Assembly (NCBI GenBank): GCA_020719945.1 | Contig: DYPL01000026.1 | Span: 1-32,323, forward strand | Reading direction: 5' to 3' | DNA length: 32,323 bases | Origin: Turneriella parva | Lineage (GTDB): Bacteria; Spirochaetota; Leptospiria; Turneriellales; Turneriellaceae | Shown here: positions 7,040 through 16,200 of the stretch, one piece after another | Position numbering within the stretch: position 1 is the stretch's first letter | Layout: every line of letters begins with the position of its first letter | The notes under the pieces: generated by a model | The model's database searches: none | What the model was told of the DNA's origin: nothing | The model's input: only the letters and a program-made list of their open reading frames with translations | Made by a program: the position numbers and the translations under genes

Positions 7040-7633
7040 TCAGAATAAAAAGGATCCGCCTTTGGGGATTTTGCCCTGCAAAAGGCGATCGAACGGCAAA
7101 ATTTCGTATTTTTGCCAGTATTTTAGCCTCTCGGTCGAGTTCCTTATCGTCAAACAACGGTAGGTAATTAAAATTTTCGGTTTGTCTATCCGACGCCGAA
7201 AATCGCCTCCGAGCTTGAAAGACCATTTCCCCCGCTCGTCCACACTTTCCTGAACCGGAGTCCGCAGAGTCTCCTCCAAAAGCCTTCTCAGGTAATTGCG
7301 CACCGCAAATTCCAGAATCCGGGAGATGGACATGCCGGAATGAATCGCCCTCTCCCAGAGAATGGAGTACAGCACTTTGCTCATGTACCACGAAACCCGC
7401 TCATATTTTCCATCGGTGACCGGGTCATTATACCGCCGCGCTGTGGCCGACTTGAGCTTGTTGCCGCGCCAGGACTGCAGGTAGAACATGGCCAGTCGGT
7501 GCAGCAAATCGGATTCGGACCAGACGAATCCTTTCACCTCCAGGGTTTCCAGCGCAGCCGTCAGGAGTGCTCTGGACTTTGGCGACAGCGTTATGGATGT
7601 CTGGTGGAATTGGGATTGATGTATTCGTAGCAT
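7040..7633 (-). CDS. DUF1564-like protein, possible DNA-binding protein
   Basis: A basic protein of 197 residues from ATG 7633 (or 221 from TTG 7705, which adds a lysine-rich leader). Residues following an ARRYND segment read KYERVSWYMSKVLYSILW and then SGMSISRILEFAVRNYLRR. This resembles the core of DUF1564, a family I know only from Leptospira and its relatives. The N-terminal part (HQTSITLSPKSRALLTAAL) looks like a short strand followed by helices, which would suit a ribbon-helix-helix-like fold. No enzymatic motif is seen. It stands alone, flanked by more than 230 bases of non-coding DNA on each side, in the manner of an inserted single-gene unit. The family call is from memory of the pattern. 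Confidence 0.55.
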   Translation of the reverse strand: MLRIHQSQFHQTSITLSPKSRALLTAALETLEVKGFVWSESDLLHRLAMFYLQSWRGNKLKSATARRYNDPVTDGKYERVSWYMSKVLYSILWERAIHSGMSISRILEFAVRNYLRRLLEETLRTPVQESVDERGKWSFKLGGDFRRRIDKPKILITYRCLTIRNSTERLKYWQKYEILPFDRLLQGKIPKGGSFLF

Positions 7634-7935
7634 CTTATAGATATAATGTGATCGAAAAATCAATTCTTTGATTTCTTTTGAATTTTTTTTATAGCTGGTA
7701 GCCAAAAACTATTTTTATTAAGCCTATAGATTGCACGGGAGCGAACTCGATCGCTGTTATTTTAAAGGCTTTTCAGACAAAAAGAAAGCTCATCGAAATT
7801 GGGGTTTAATAAGAGCGACAATGCTCAACCCACACAGAGATTCCAATAGAGCGGAAGCCTTTACGGCAATTCGTTATTCCTTTCCAGCGGTCACCCAGCC
7901 TCTCGCTCTACTTATCATGACGGGCTCGGCGTAAA
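7634..7935. other. Intergenic region upstream of the DUF1564-like gene
   Basis: About 300 bases without a supported gene. It must hold the promoter of the leftward DUF1564-like gene and follows the 3' end of maf. The octamer GTAAACTA at 7931-7938 also occurs at 6854-6861, on the other side of the DUF1564-like gene; this may be chance. I see no strong hairpin or promoter. Confidence 0.4.
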
Positions 7936-8538
7936 CTACAAGGATTCGTATACGGAAGTTAATCGTTCCAGCAACGCATGGAGGGGCAGGCCCATCACGT
8001 TAAAAAAATCACCCTCTATACGACGAATAAAACGGGCTCCAAATGCTTCTTGTATTCCATAGGCTCCCGCCTTATCGAACGGGCTGCCTGTTTCTATATA
8101 GGCGGCAATATCGTTTTCACTCAGATGGCCAAAATAGACCAGGCTTTCTTCCCAAAAAGAAATTCTAAAAGAAGGATGTACCACCGCTACGCCTGTTAAT
8201 ACGCTGTGCCTGTTGCCACTCAGGATTCTCAACATTCTCTGCGCTTCCGCTCTGTCTGTCGGCTTTCCAAGAAGCACCTCCTCGGCAACCACCCCTGTAT
8301 CTGCCGCTATGACGAGCGAATCCGGATGCATGGAATAAATCTTCTGGGCTTTTGCCAGTGCGGTTTGTACCACGGTTTCCCCGGGATGCCGGGACAGAAA
8401 CAGAGACTCATCGAGATCTGCCGGAACAACGCGATAGGGCAGAGAAAGATAATTGAGGATTTCGCTACGGCGCGGCGACTGGCTTGCAAGAAGAATATTC
8501 TCGCTGCGGAGAATATCAAGAAGGGCTGACTGGTCCAT
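7936..8538 (-). CDS. maf: Maf-family nucleoside triphosphate pyrophosphatase
   Basis: A 200-residue Maf/HAM1-fold protein. The opening ILLASQSPRRSEIL is the family signature. LVIAADTGVV with LGKPTDRAEAQRML and SGNRHSVLTGV are the other conserved blocks, followed by GSPFDKAGAYGIQ and IEGDFFNVMGLPL. Maf proteins hydrolyse non-canonical or pyrimidine nucleoside triphosphates to monophosphates in the cytoplasm and can affect division. Its ATG shares one base with the stop of yjbQ (TAATG), so it is the last gene of a coupled TPR-yjbQ-maf unit. Confidence 0.92.
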   Translation of the reverse strand: MDQSALLDILRSENILLASQSPRRSEILNYLSLPYRVVPADLDESLFLSRHPGETVVQTALAKAQKIYSMHPDSLVIAADTGVVAEEVLLGKPTDRAEAQRMLRILSGNRHSVLTGVAVVHPSFRISFWEESLVYFGHLSENDIAAYIETGSPFDKAGAYGIQEAFGARFIRRIEGDFFNVMGLPLHALLERLTSVYESL

Positions 8539-8960
8539 TATTCACCCAGAATCGTAATGACAATTTTTCGACTGCCGCCATGGTTTCTGTGCTCGCCCAA
8601 ATAAATTCCCTGCCATGTTCCAAATTGCAGTTTTCCGTTTTCTATGGGAACACTCACAGAGGAGCCAAGCAGGGAGGCTTTAATATGGGCGGGCATATCG
8701 TCGCGGCCTTCCATGTTATGAAGATAAAGAGACAAATCTTCTGAAACGTTTCGCGTAAAGTGAGATTCAAAATCTGCCCTGACGGAAGGATCTGCGTTTT
8801 CGTTGATTGTGAGACTTGCACTCGTATGCTGAATAAAAACATGGCATATACCTTGTCTGATTCCCGACTCTCGGACTTCTGCCTCTATTATATCTGTAAT
8901 AATGTGAAAGCCACGGGGATATGCCCGCAGCGATTTATGGCTTGTTTTTACCACGCGCAC
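8538..8960 (-). CDS. yjbQ: YjbQ/UPF0047 family protein
   Basis: A 140-residue protein of the YjbQ (UPF0047) family. Conserved parts visible are YPRGFHIITDII, VFIQHTSASLTINENADPSV, NMEGRDDMPAHIKASLLGSS and LQFGTWQGIYLGEHR; the histidine, glutamate and aspartate in these are typical. Some members have weak thiamine-phosphate synthase activity in vitro; the true role is unsettled. I place the start at GTG 8960, six bases after AAGG in AAGGTGG; GTG 8954 is an alternative. It overlaps the preceding TPR gene by 26 bases and maf by one. Confidence 0.9.
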   Translation of the reverse strand: MRVVKTSHKSLRAYPRGFHIITDIIEAEVRESGIRQGICHVFIQHTSASLTINENADPSVRADFESHFTRNVSEDLSLYLHNMEGRDDMPAHIKASLLGSSVSVPIENGKLQFGTWQGIYLGEHRNHGGSRKIVITILGE

Positions 8961-9423
8961 TTTCCACCTTTTTTTTGTACTCCTGTGCTATCTGTTCCGC
9001 TTTGGAAAATTCACCCTTAGACATATACACGAGAGAGAGTTGCAGCGGAACGATAGAAAAACTTTCTGCGGCTTCCTCTTCCAGCGCTTCTTCGTATTCT
9101 TTTTCAAGAACTTCCAGACTGCCTTTTGAGCTGAGAATTTTCGCAACCGTTTCTTCAAACGTTGGCGGTTTTTTTAGGTTGGGATGCTTTTCCAGCATCA
9201 GTTGCATATATCGCTGATAATGGAGAGCTGCCTGGTCTGGTTTATTCAGTTTAACATAAATATGCGCCAGGGTTTCGTGAACTTTGGGATTTGTCTCGTT
9301 GTATTTTTCCAGGTGGAGAAATTTTTCCAGAGCATCTTCCATTTTCCCGCCATTGTAGTCTTCGGCGGCAATATGGGTGAGTGCCTTATATTCTTCAAAA
9401 CTGTTGACGGGTGCAAGATCCAT
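8935..9423 (-). CDS. TPR-repeat protein
   Basis: A 162-residue protein from ATG 9423 (173 from TTG 9456; neither has a good ribosome binding site). Residues from the middle of the N-terminal half form tetratricopeptide-like helix pairs: DYNGGKMEDALEKFLHLEK, then NPKVHETLAHIYVKLNKPDQ. A later pair is LQLSLVYMSKGEFSKAEQIA. A glutamate-rich stretch (EKEYEEALEEEAAE) links them. There is no signal peptide, so it is probably a cytoplasmic scaffold. It is the first gene of the overlapped unit with yjbQ and maf. No specific partner can be inferred. Confidence 0.65.
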   Translation of the reverse strand: MDLAPVNSFEEYKALTHIAAEDYNGGKMEDALEKFLHLEKYNETNPKVHETLAHIYVKLNKPDQAALHYQRYMQLMLEKHPNLKKPPTFEETVAKILSSKGSLEVLEKEYEEALEEEAAESFSIVPLQLSLVYMSKGEFSKAEQIAQEYKKKVESARGKNKP

Positions 9424-9500
9424 AGGCGATTCTGTTACACTGTCATGTACAATCAAGAGATTCTTTGTATGAGCATGCGGTGCAGGTTATTTGATATTTT

Positions 9501-9529
9501 ATTAATTATTGATACAACTTTACCGATAA
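9501..9529 (+). promoter_or_regulatory. Possible sigma-28-type promoter for the chemosensory operon
   Basis: ACCGATAA at 9522-9529 is close to the flagellar sigma-28/sigma-D -10 box GCCGATAA. About 16 bases upstream is TTAA, a partial match to the -35 element TAAA. It lies about 85 bases before the first receptor gene. The match is suggestive only. Confidence 0.35.
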
Positions 9530-9543
9530 AGAACAGAGGTGTC

Positions 9544-9583
9544 CTCTGAAGAACAGCAGTCAAAACTGTCGATTTTTTCAGAG
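9544..9583 (+). other. Hairpin in the leader of the chemosensory operon
   Basis: CTCTGAA (9544-9550) pairs with TTCAGAG (9577-9583), and inside it CAGT (9557-9560) pairs with ACTG (9565-9568). It would form in the mRNA leader about 30 bases before the first start codon if transcription starts near 9535. A regulatory role is unproven. Confidence 0.3.
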
Positions 9584-9614
9584 TACGCAAAGAAAAAAAT
9601 ATTCAGGTGAAACT

Positions 9615-11816
9615 ATGAGCCCAAGAAACAGAATTATTTTCCTTTACATCGGAGCCTTCCTGATGCCGCCGCTCGCATGGCTGGGCCTTGGCTGGTACGG
9701 CGATATCTGGAATCTCCGGGAACTCCTGGCCATTATTTCCGCACCTTTCATCTGGATTTACGTTTTCGCTTATGTTTCCCTTGCCACATTTTTACTTTTG
9801 TGGAAACTTAAGACTCCGGACAATTGGCTAAAGGACCAAAACCCCGACGGGCTAAAAAAAGTATTAAAGTCTTTGCGCAACCTCCCCATGCTTTTTTCTG
9901 TAAACATTATACTCTACATATTGATTGGCCCCAAAATTGTCCTTTACGGACAGACCTTTTTAACTTCCACAGAATTCTGGCTGGCCGAAGCGACCGGCCT
10001 CCCGATCATTTTTCTCTTTGCCGCTCCTTTCTTCATTGGCTACTTAAAGGCCATCGAAGAGTATTCCCACGAAATTCCGCTTTCTCCCGATATTCCCTTT
10101 ATGAGCCTGCGGATGAAAATGCTCTTAACGCTAGGCTATACTACTTTGGGCGTCATTATTTTGTTTGGCCTGTTTAATATTTCGGTCGTGAATGCAGACA
10201 AAGCCAAAACTGGTGAAGAGCTTTTTAAGGTGATTCTCGAAAAAGATACCGTCGCCGCACTAATTTCCATAGCCATTATTTCCATAAACGTTCTAATGGT
10301 GATTTCATCTGTCTCTAAACCGATTTCCAAAGTAGAAGCCGGATTAAACGACATGCTTCGCAATATTGACCAGGGAGAGGCAGACCTGTCTTTTGACATT
10401 CGCGTAGACAGCCGCGACGAAATTGGATCCTTTACACGCAAGCTCAATGAAATGGTTTTGAGCCTTCGCAAACTCATTAACATTATCAAAGCAAATGCGT
10501 ATCATCTTTCGCACGCTTCACAGGACCTCACAAAAGTTTCTGCCCAAGTAACCTCCGGATCCGAAAAATCTGCCACAGATGCAGGGCAGGTTGCCTCTTC
10601 TTCTGAACAGTTGAGCGTAAACATGAACACAATGGCTTCTACAACCGAAGAGATGAGCGTAAATATTTCTTCGGTTGCCTCTGCTGCTGACCAGATCTCC
10701 CAAAACATGAACAGCATTACGAAAACCGTAGACAGCCTGGCTTCTTCCATGGATTCTATTCTCCAAAATTCCAAGGCTTCCACGCAAGTCTCGAGCACAG
10801 CTAAAGACATGGCTCAAAATGCGACTTACCGAATGAGCTCACTTGGAGAGGCTGCTAACGAGATCGGAGAAGTAACCACCGTAATTAAAGGCATCGCCGA
10901 AAAGACAAATCTTCTTGCACTCAATGCCACCATTGAAGCGGCTTCCGCCGGAGACGCAGGGAAAGGCTTTGCCGTTGTGGCGATTGAAATCAAGGAACTG
11001 GCAAACCAGAGCGCGAAGGCCGCAGAGGATATTGCGCGCAGAATTACAGAAGTCCAGAACTCCACCTCAGAAGCCGTGAAAGCCATTAACGATGTAGCCG
11101 AGATTATCAACCAGATCAATCATTCAACATCCACCATTAACAGTTCTGTGACAGAGCAGACCAAGGCAATGGAAAACATCAGTATTAACATTAATGAGAC
11201 AAATCGCGGCATCCATAATATAGCAAAATCTGTGCAGGAACTCACGCTTGGATCCGGTGATCTTTCTCGCAATGCAGGGGAGGCCGCCAAAGGTACCGAG
11301 ACTATTGCCAGCAATATTCTTACGGTGAATTCTTCCATTGCTGAAAATTATGATTCCGCGAAAAAAGTGGACAGAGCAGCCAGACAGTTGCTCAATATTT
11401 CCGAAGAGTTAAGCAGCCAGGTGAGCAAGTTTATTGTGAAGAGCCAGGTGAACATGAAAGAGTTATCGACTCTGTTTGAAGAAATGATCGCAGACCATGT
11501 GGCCAGGGGCAAAAGTGTAGACAGAATGCTCGATGGTGGCCCGCTTGCCGAACCCATAAAAGAATCTGAATGCGCATTGGGGCAATGGCTGATGCATGAA
11601 GGCGTTCAGAACTGGGGCCAGCTCGAAGAGTTCCGCAGCATTCTGCCTGTACACGAAAAGATACACTCTCTTTTGTACGATATCCGCACTGCCTACGACG
11701 CTGGAAAGTATGACACAGCTCATGAAATGAACACTGAATGGAAACGCACTTCCGATGAATTAAAATCCAAGCTGTACGATCTGCGCCAGTTTATACAGAA
11801 CTCACAGAAGATCTGA
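9615..11816 (+). CDS. Methyl-accepting chemotaxis protein with six membrane segments and C-terminal CZB zinc-binding domain
   Basis: A 733-residue chemoreceptor. The N-terminal 230 residues form about six membrane helices with almost no periplasmic loop, so it probably senses within the membrane or cytoplasm. A HAMP-like segment follows (SVSKPISKVEAGLNDML), then a long coiled-coil signalling domain with tip [18 protein letters not shown] around residues 430-446. In the tip, serine 444 replaces the arginine (Tsr R388) usual in EAARAGE. The C-terminus is a chemoreceptor zinc-binding domain with H628, C653 (CALGQW), H680 and H684 (HEKIH), the full 3-His/1-Cys site. CZB domains respond to zinc or to oxidants such as HOCl. 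No C-terminal CheR-binding pentapeptide is seen. AGGTGA precedes ATG 9615. First gene of the operon. Confidence 0.92.
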   Translation: MSPRNRIIFLYIGAFLMPPLAWLGLGWYGDIWNLRELLAIISAPFIWIYVFAYVSLATFLLLWKLKTPDNWLKDQNPDGLKKVLKSLRNLPMLFSVNIILYILIGPKIVLYGQTFLTSTEFWLAEATGLPIIFLFAAPFFIGYLKAIEEYSHEIPLSPDIPFMSLRMKMLLTLGYTTLGVIILFGLFNISVVNADKAKTGEELFKVILEKDTVAALISIAIISINVLMVISSVSKPISKVEAGLNDMLRNIDQGEADLSFDIRVDSRDEIGSFTRKLNEMVLSLRKLINIIKANAYHLSHASQDLTKVSAQVTSGSEKSATDAGQVASSSEQLSVNMNTMASTTEEMSVNISSVASAADQISQNMNSITKTVDSLASSMDSILQNSKASTQVSSTAKDMAQNATYRMSSLGEAANEIGEVTTVIKGIAEKTNLLALNATIEAASAGDAGKGFAVVAIEIKELANQSAKAAEDIARRITEVQNSTSEAVKAINDVAEIINQINHSTSTINSSVTEQTKAMENISININETNRGIHNIAKSVQELTLGSGDLSRNAGEAAKGTETIASNILTVNSSIAENYDSAKKVDRAARQLLNISEELSSQVSKFIVKSQVNMKELSTLFEEMIADHVARGKSVDRMLDGGPLAEPIKESECALGQWLMHEGVQNWGQLEEFRSILPVHEKIHSLLYDIRTAYDAGKYDTAHEMNTEWKRTSDELKSKLYDLRQFIQNSQKI

Positions 11817-11825
11817 GAGGATGCC

Positions 11826-13199
11826 ATGCTATTTCCCGGAACAACAAAACAAAAATCTCTCGAAAAGGCCCTGCAGGAAAAACTGGACGGAGAACTCAAG
11901 AAACTCTCCCGCTCGCTGAGTGATACCGAAAAGGATCTCCTGCGGCAGAACGATGCAGAAGGGAAACTGCATCTGCTTGTTTCTCTCGTAAAAGAAAACA
12001 GCGGCAGTGAACATGAAAGCCAAATTGTATCGAATCTCAAGAAAACCGCCTCGCGCGAAGATATTCCTTATCTGTTTCACGCACAAGACGCCCAGAAAAA
12101 GTTGAACACAATTTATGACATTGAATCTTTTATTGGCATTATGCGGGAAGTTTACCGCCGCGATATAGAAAACTGGAAGTATCTTGCCGAAAGCATTCCC
12201 GCAGGAATGGCAATCATTAACGCAGACGACCGCATCATATTTCACAACGAACATCTTGGCATATTGACCGGCTATTCCAGAGAAGAAATATCGGCCTCTA
12301 CGGATCTCGCCGCATTCTTCTGGCATCGCGACAGAAACCGCTCTCCACTGTGGGGATTTATTGACCGCTATATTCACGAAAACAAAAAATCCGGCACAGA
12401 AGAAACGCTCGTGATGACAAAAGCAGGTGATGAAATTCCCGTAACTGCGTACATCATTCCATACTATAATGCCAGTGGCCAGAACGTACACACGTACCTG
12501 ATTCTACAAAGCCGCCTCGAAGAAATGCAGCGTCGCTCTGAATATCTCGCGTACCAGGCAAGGCCTATTATTGCCGCTCTGGAAAGCATTTCTCAAAAAA
12601 ACATTTCCAATCCTCTGCTGTTAGAACACGGCAATGAGCTTCATTCTTTGCAGCCGGCCATTAACAATATTATCGAGAACCTGAAAGCCCTGGTTTTATC
12701 TATTGAAAATTCTACAGATTCTGCAAGTTCCGTAAGTGATGGAATCAAAGGAAATCTTGACCAGATTAATTCGTGGCACAGCAATACATTTGTGAAACGC
12801 CAGGAAGAGCTGCAAAAAATATCTGAAAGCCTGCAAAGCTCTACTGAAAAAATTCAGCTGATAATTGCGCTGATCCAGAATATTGCCGACCAGACAAATC
12901 TTCTCTCTCTGAACGCATCTATTGTGGCAAACAAGGCCGGGATTCATGGGCGTGGATTTTCTGTTGTAGCGGCAGAAGTTCGCCAGCTCGCAACAAAGTC
13001 CTATAACGCATCTAATGAAATTGCCGGCATCATCAACAAAATCAATGATAATATTCAGGCCATTGCGGAGCATACCTCTTCGACTACCGAAGAATCTAAA
13101 ATGCTTTCCGTTCACCTGGAAAATATTTCAAGGGATTTTGTTGGAATTGAATACTCTCTCAGTCGTCTCCAGAAGAACATAGAAGGATTTAGGAAGTAG
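11826..13199 (+). CDS. Soluble PAS-domain chemoreceptor
   Basis: A 457-residue receptor without membrane helices. The first 110 residues are charged helices. A PAS domain at about 115-220 contains [27 protein letters not shown]-type sequence and a C-terminal strand ending TYLILQS. The signalling domain follows, with tip [20 protein letters not shown] near 351-372. Compared with the consensus TIEAARAGE, the glutamate is V367, the arginine is K370 and the next acidic residue is I373, so contacts with CheA/CheW or within trimers may be altered. The flanking [15 protein letters not shown] is normal. It would sense an intracellular signal such as redox or a small ligand. AGAGG lies six bases before ATG; nine bases separate it from the first receptor. 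Confidence 0.88.
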   Translation: MLFPGTTKQKSLEKALQEKLDGELKKLSRSLSDTEKDLLRQNDAEGKLHLLVSLVKENSGSEHESQIVSNLKKTASREDIPYLFHAQDAQKKLNTIYDIESFIGIMREVYRRDIENWKYLAESIPAGMAIINADDRIIFHNEHLGILTGYSREEISASTDLAAFFWHRDRNRSPLWGFIDRYIHENKKSGTEETLVMTKAGDEIPVTAYIIPYYNASGQNVHTYLILQSRLEEMQRRSEYLAYQARPIIAALESISQKNISNPLLLEHGNELHSLQPAINNIIENLKALVLSIENSTDSASSVSDGIKGNLDQINSWHSNTFVKRQEELQKISESLQSSTEKIQLIIALIQNIADQTNLLSLNASIVANKAGIHGRGFSVVAAEVRQLATKSYNASNEIAGIINKINDNIQAIAEHTSSTTEESKMLSVHLENISRDFVGIEYSLSRLQKNIEGFRK

Positions 13200-13200
13200 T

Positions 13201-16200
13201 ATGTCTGATTTTGATCAGGAGATGATTTCGGACTTTGTAGAGGAGTCCAAAGAACTGCTCCAAAGCATTGTGGAGGATTTTCTACAACTTGAAAAAAGCC
13301 CGGATGATACCAATCTAGTCAACAAATTGTTTCGCGCCGTTCACACCATCAAAGGCACTTCTGGCTTTTTAGGGCTTACCTCTATAGGCACGCTGTCCCA
13401 TGCCATGGAGACACTTATGTCCAAAATTCGGGACGGAAAGATTCTTCCTGAAAACTCCCATATTAATGCACTGCTGGCTTCTTCAGATCTGCTCAGCAAA
13501 ATGATCCACGACGTTCATTCTTCTAACAGCGTAGACATATCCGCGCTGACAGCATTACTCCAGACACTCATAGATGGAAAGAGTGTTGCTGCGCCCGAAA
13601 GTCCTCCCGCCGTGCAGGGAGTTCCAGAGCTGCAAATGCTTCCCAAAGCAGCTGCAGAAATGGGAAAGCCCGCAAACAGGCAGGATAGCAGTGAAGGCAT
13701 TGATTCCGAAATACTAACCGGGTTTGTGTTTGAGGCGCGTAAATACCTCAACAATCTTGATGAACTGCTGAGCAGTTTGGCCAACCATCCTGAAAAAGCG
13801 GATAGTTCGGTTTTACAAAATATATTTCGTGCCGTGAGTGCCATTGAAGGCACAGCGCGATTTATTGGATTAAAAAATATTTCCATGCTGGCAGGCGACA
13901 TGGCCGCCTTTTTTGAAAACCAGTTGAAAGCTGGATCCGCAGTTACTGCAAACGAAATGGATTCCATGCTCACAGTAAAAGACAGGCTGGAATCTCTGAT
14001 CGATGACATTGAACACAGCGACGACATTGACGTTTCGGACTTACACCAGAAACTGCAATGGGTGGCTGGCTCGACAGAACCTGTGCCGACGACTGCAATA
14101 AATATCCCCGTGCTTCCCTCTGCCTCTCCCAACCTGCAAGTTGCAAATCCAGTGCCCCCCGGCAGGCCCGGCGCAATTTCCAAATCGCCTCAAAAAACCG
14201 CAATGCCCAAAGCGCCAGAAAAGGAAGAAATTGCGTCAGAAACAATTCGCATCACCGTTGCCTTGATTGATCAACTGATGCGCCTGGCGGGAGAACTCGT
14301 TCTGATCCGCAACCAGTTGCTGATTACCCTGAACGAAGAAGGCGGCGGCAAGAGGGAAGTAGTACAGCGCCTGGACTCTGTAACATTGGAGCTCCAGGAA
14401 GCCATCATGAAAACGCGCCTGCAGCCCGTTGGCACTATCTTCAATAAAATTCCGCGCATAATTCGCGACCTCGCACAATCGCTCGGAAAAGATATTCGCG
14501 TGCAGATTATCGGCGCAGAAGTAGAGCTCGACAAAAATATTCTGGAGCTGCTGGCCGGCCCCATGATTCATCTCGTTCGCAATTCTGCTGACCACGGAAT
14601 TGAAACACCCGAAGAGCGCACCGCAGCCGGCAAAGCTCCGCAGGGTAGTCTGGAAGTGCAGGCATACCACGAGGGCGGCCTGATTCATATTTTAATTCGC
14701 GACGACGGGAAAGGTATAGACAAAGAAAAAGTAGCAAAAAAAGCCATATTAAGCGGCATAAAAACACCTGTAGAAATTGGATCCATGAGTGAAAACGAAA
14801 TCATGAATCTTATCATGATGCCTGGATTTTCAACCGCCGAGCAGGTTACTGACGTATCCGGGCGCGGCGTCGGGATGGATGTCGTTAGTTCGAGCATTGA
14901 AAAGCTGAACGGATCTATTGACATTACCTCCCAGACGGGAAAGGGTACCACCTTTTTGATGAAGCTGCCACTCACTCTGGCCATTATTCCAAGCCTCATT
15001 ATTTCATCTCAGGGCCGCCGCTTTGCCATCCCCCAAGTAAATCTCGATGAGCTTTTTTCCATTAACGCCCAGAGCGAAGGCCCCCGCATTGAGCGCGCCG
15101 GCGACCAGGAAGTGTTTCGCCTGCGGGATTCTCTTCTTCCCATGGTACGCTTTAATGAAGTTTTGTCTTACGCTGGACGGTTCAGCCGAAACGACAAACA
15201 TCATCTTATACAAAAATATCATGGTGGCGAAAGCAGAGAAACGAGCAATACAAATTTTGCCGTACTAATTGCGGGCAATCGCCGTTTTGGCCTGATTATT
15301 GACGAAGTTATCGCCACGGAAGAAATTGTCGTTAAACCCATGCACCCGGCTATTAAGAAAATTCAAATCTATTCCGGGGCCACCATTCTTGGAGATGGCT
15401 CCGTAGCCATGATTCTCGATGCCGAAGGAATTGGAAACCATGCCGCCATCGATTTTAATGCCGGCTTGGAAGATACATCCAACCTGCTTCGCTTTGCCAA
15501 AACCGGAGAAGAAAACACGGAATCGGTTCTATTATTCCGCAATGGCCCCAACGAACAGTTTGCCATTTCTCTGCACCTGGTCCAGAGAATACAGCAAATC
15601 AATTTACCGAATATTGAAAAAGTGGGAAGCCATGAATTTGCCAATATTGACAACAAAAGTTTCCGCATTCTTCGCCTTGAATCTCTCATAAACGTTTCAG
15701 CATTTGCCGGTACCGGCAATGCTTTTCTGCTTTTGTTCAAGCATATAGCGAAACCCGTTGGCCTGCTCATATCCGAACTCATCGATATTAAGGAAGTCAG
15801 CATTTCCCTGGATTCCTTTGGCTATGGAACCGATGGCATCCTTGGCAGCGACATCCTGGATGGCAAACTAACGCTGTTTCTGGATATACATAAACTGATT
15901 GAATTGTCGGATCCAATCGTAAAGCAGACGGAAATTTCCCTGCGAAGAGCTACCGACAAACAGAACCCGGATTCAGCGAGACTGCTCGTTGTAGAAGACT
16001 CATCCATCTTTCGGCAGATGCTCACCCGCTATCTTGCTCCCGAGGGATACAATATTGATCTGGCAGAAGACGGGCTCGTGGCACTGGAAAAAGTGCGGAC
16101 GAATACATATGATCTCATAATCTCGGATCTTGAAATGCCAAACATGAACGGGCTGGAATTTATTCGCGAATTGAGACACAGCAACTACCAGAACAATATT

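Noticed and set aside
6838-7938. Integron attC sites around the DUF1564-like gene.
   Set aside because: The hairpin arms do not contain the GTTRRRY/RYYYAAC core sites and no integrase is in the window.
10136-11557. Several long minus-strand open frames across the first receptor gene.
   Set aside because: They are antisense shadows of repetitive coiled-coil coding sequence, rich in S, L and V with no domain, while the plus-strand reading is an unmistakable chemoreceptor.
13515-14183. Minus-strand open frame of about 220 codons within cheA.
   Set aside because: It is antisense to the Hpt and linker regions and has no plausible protein features or ribosome binding site.
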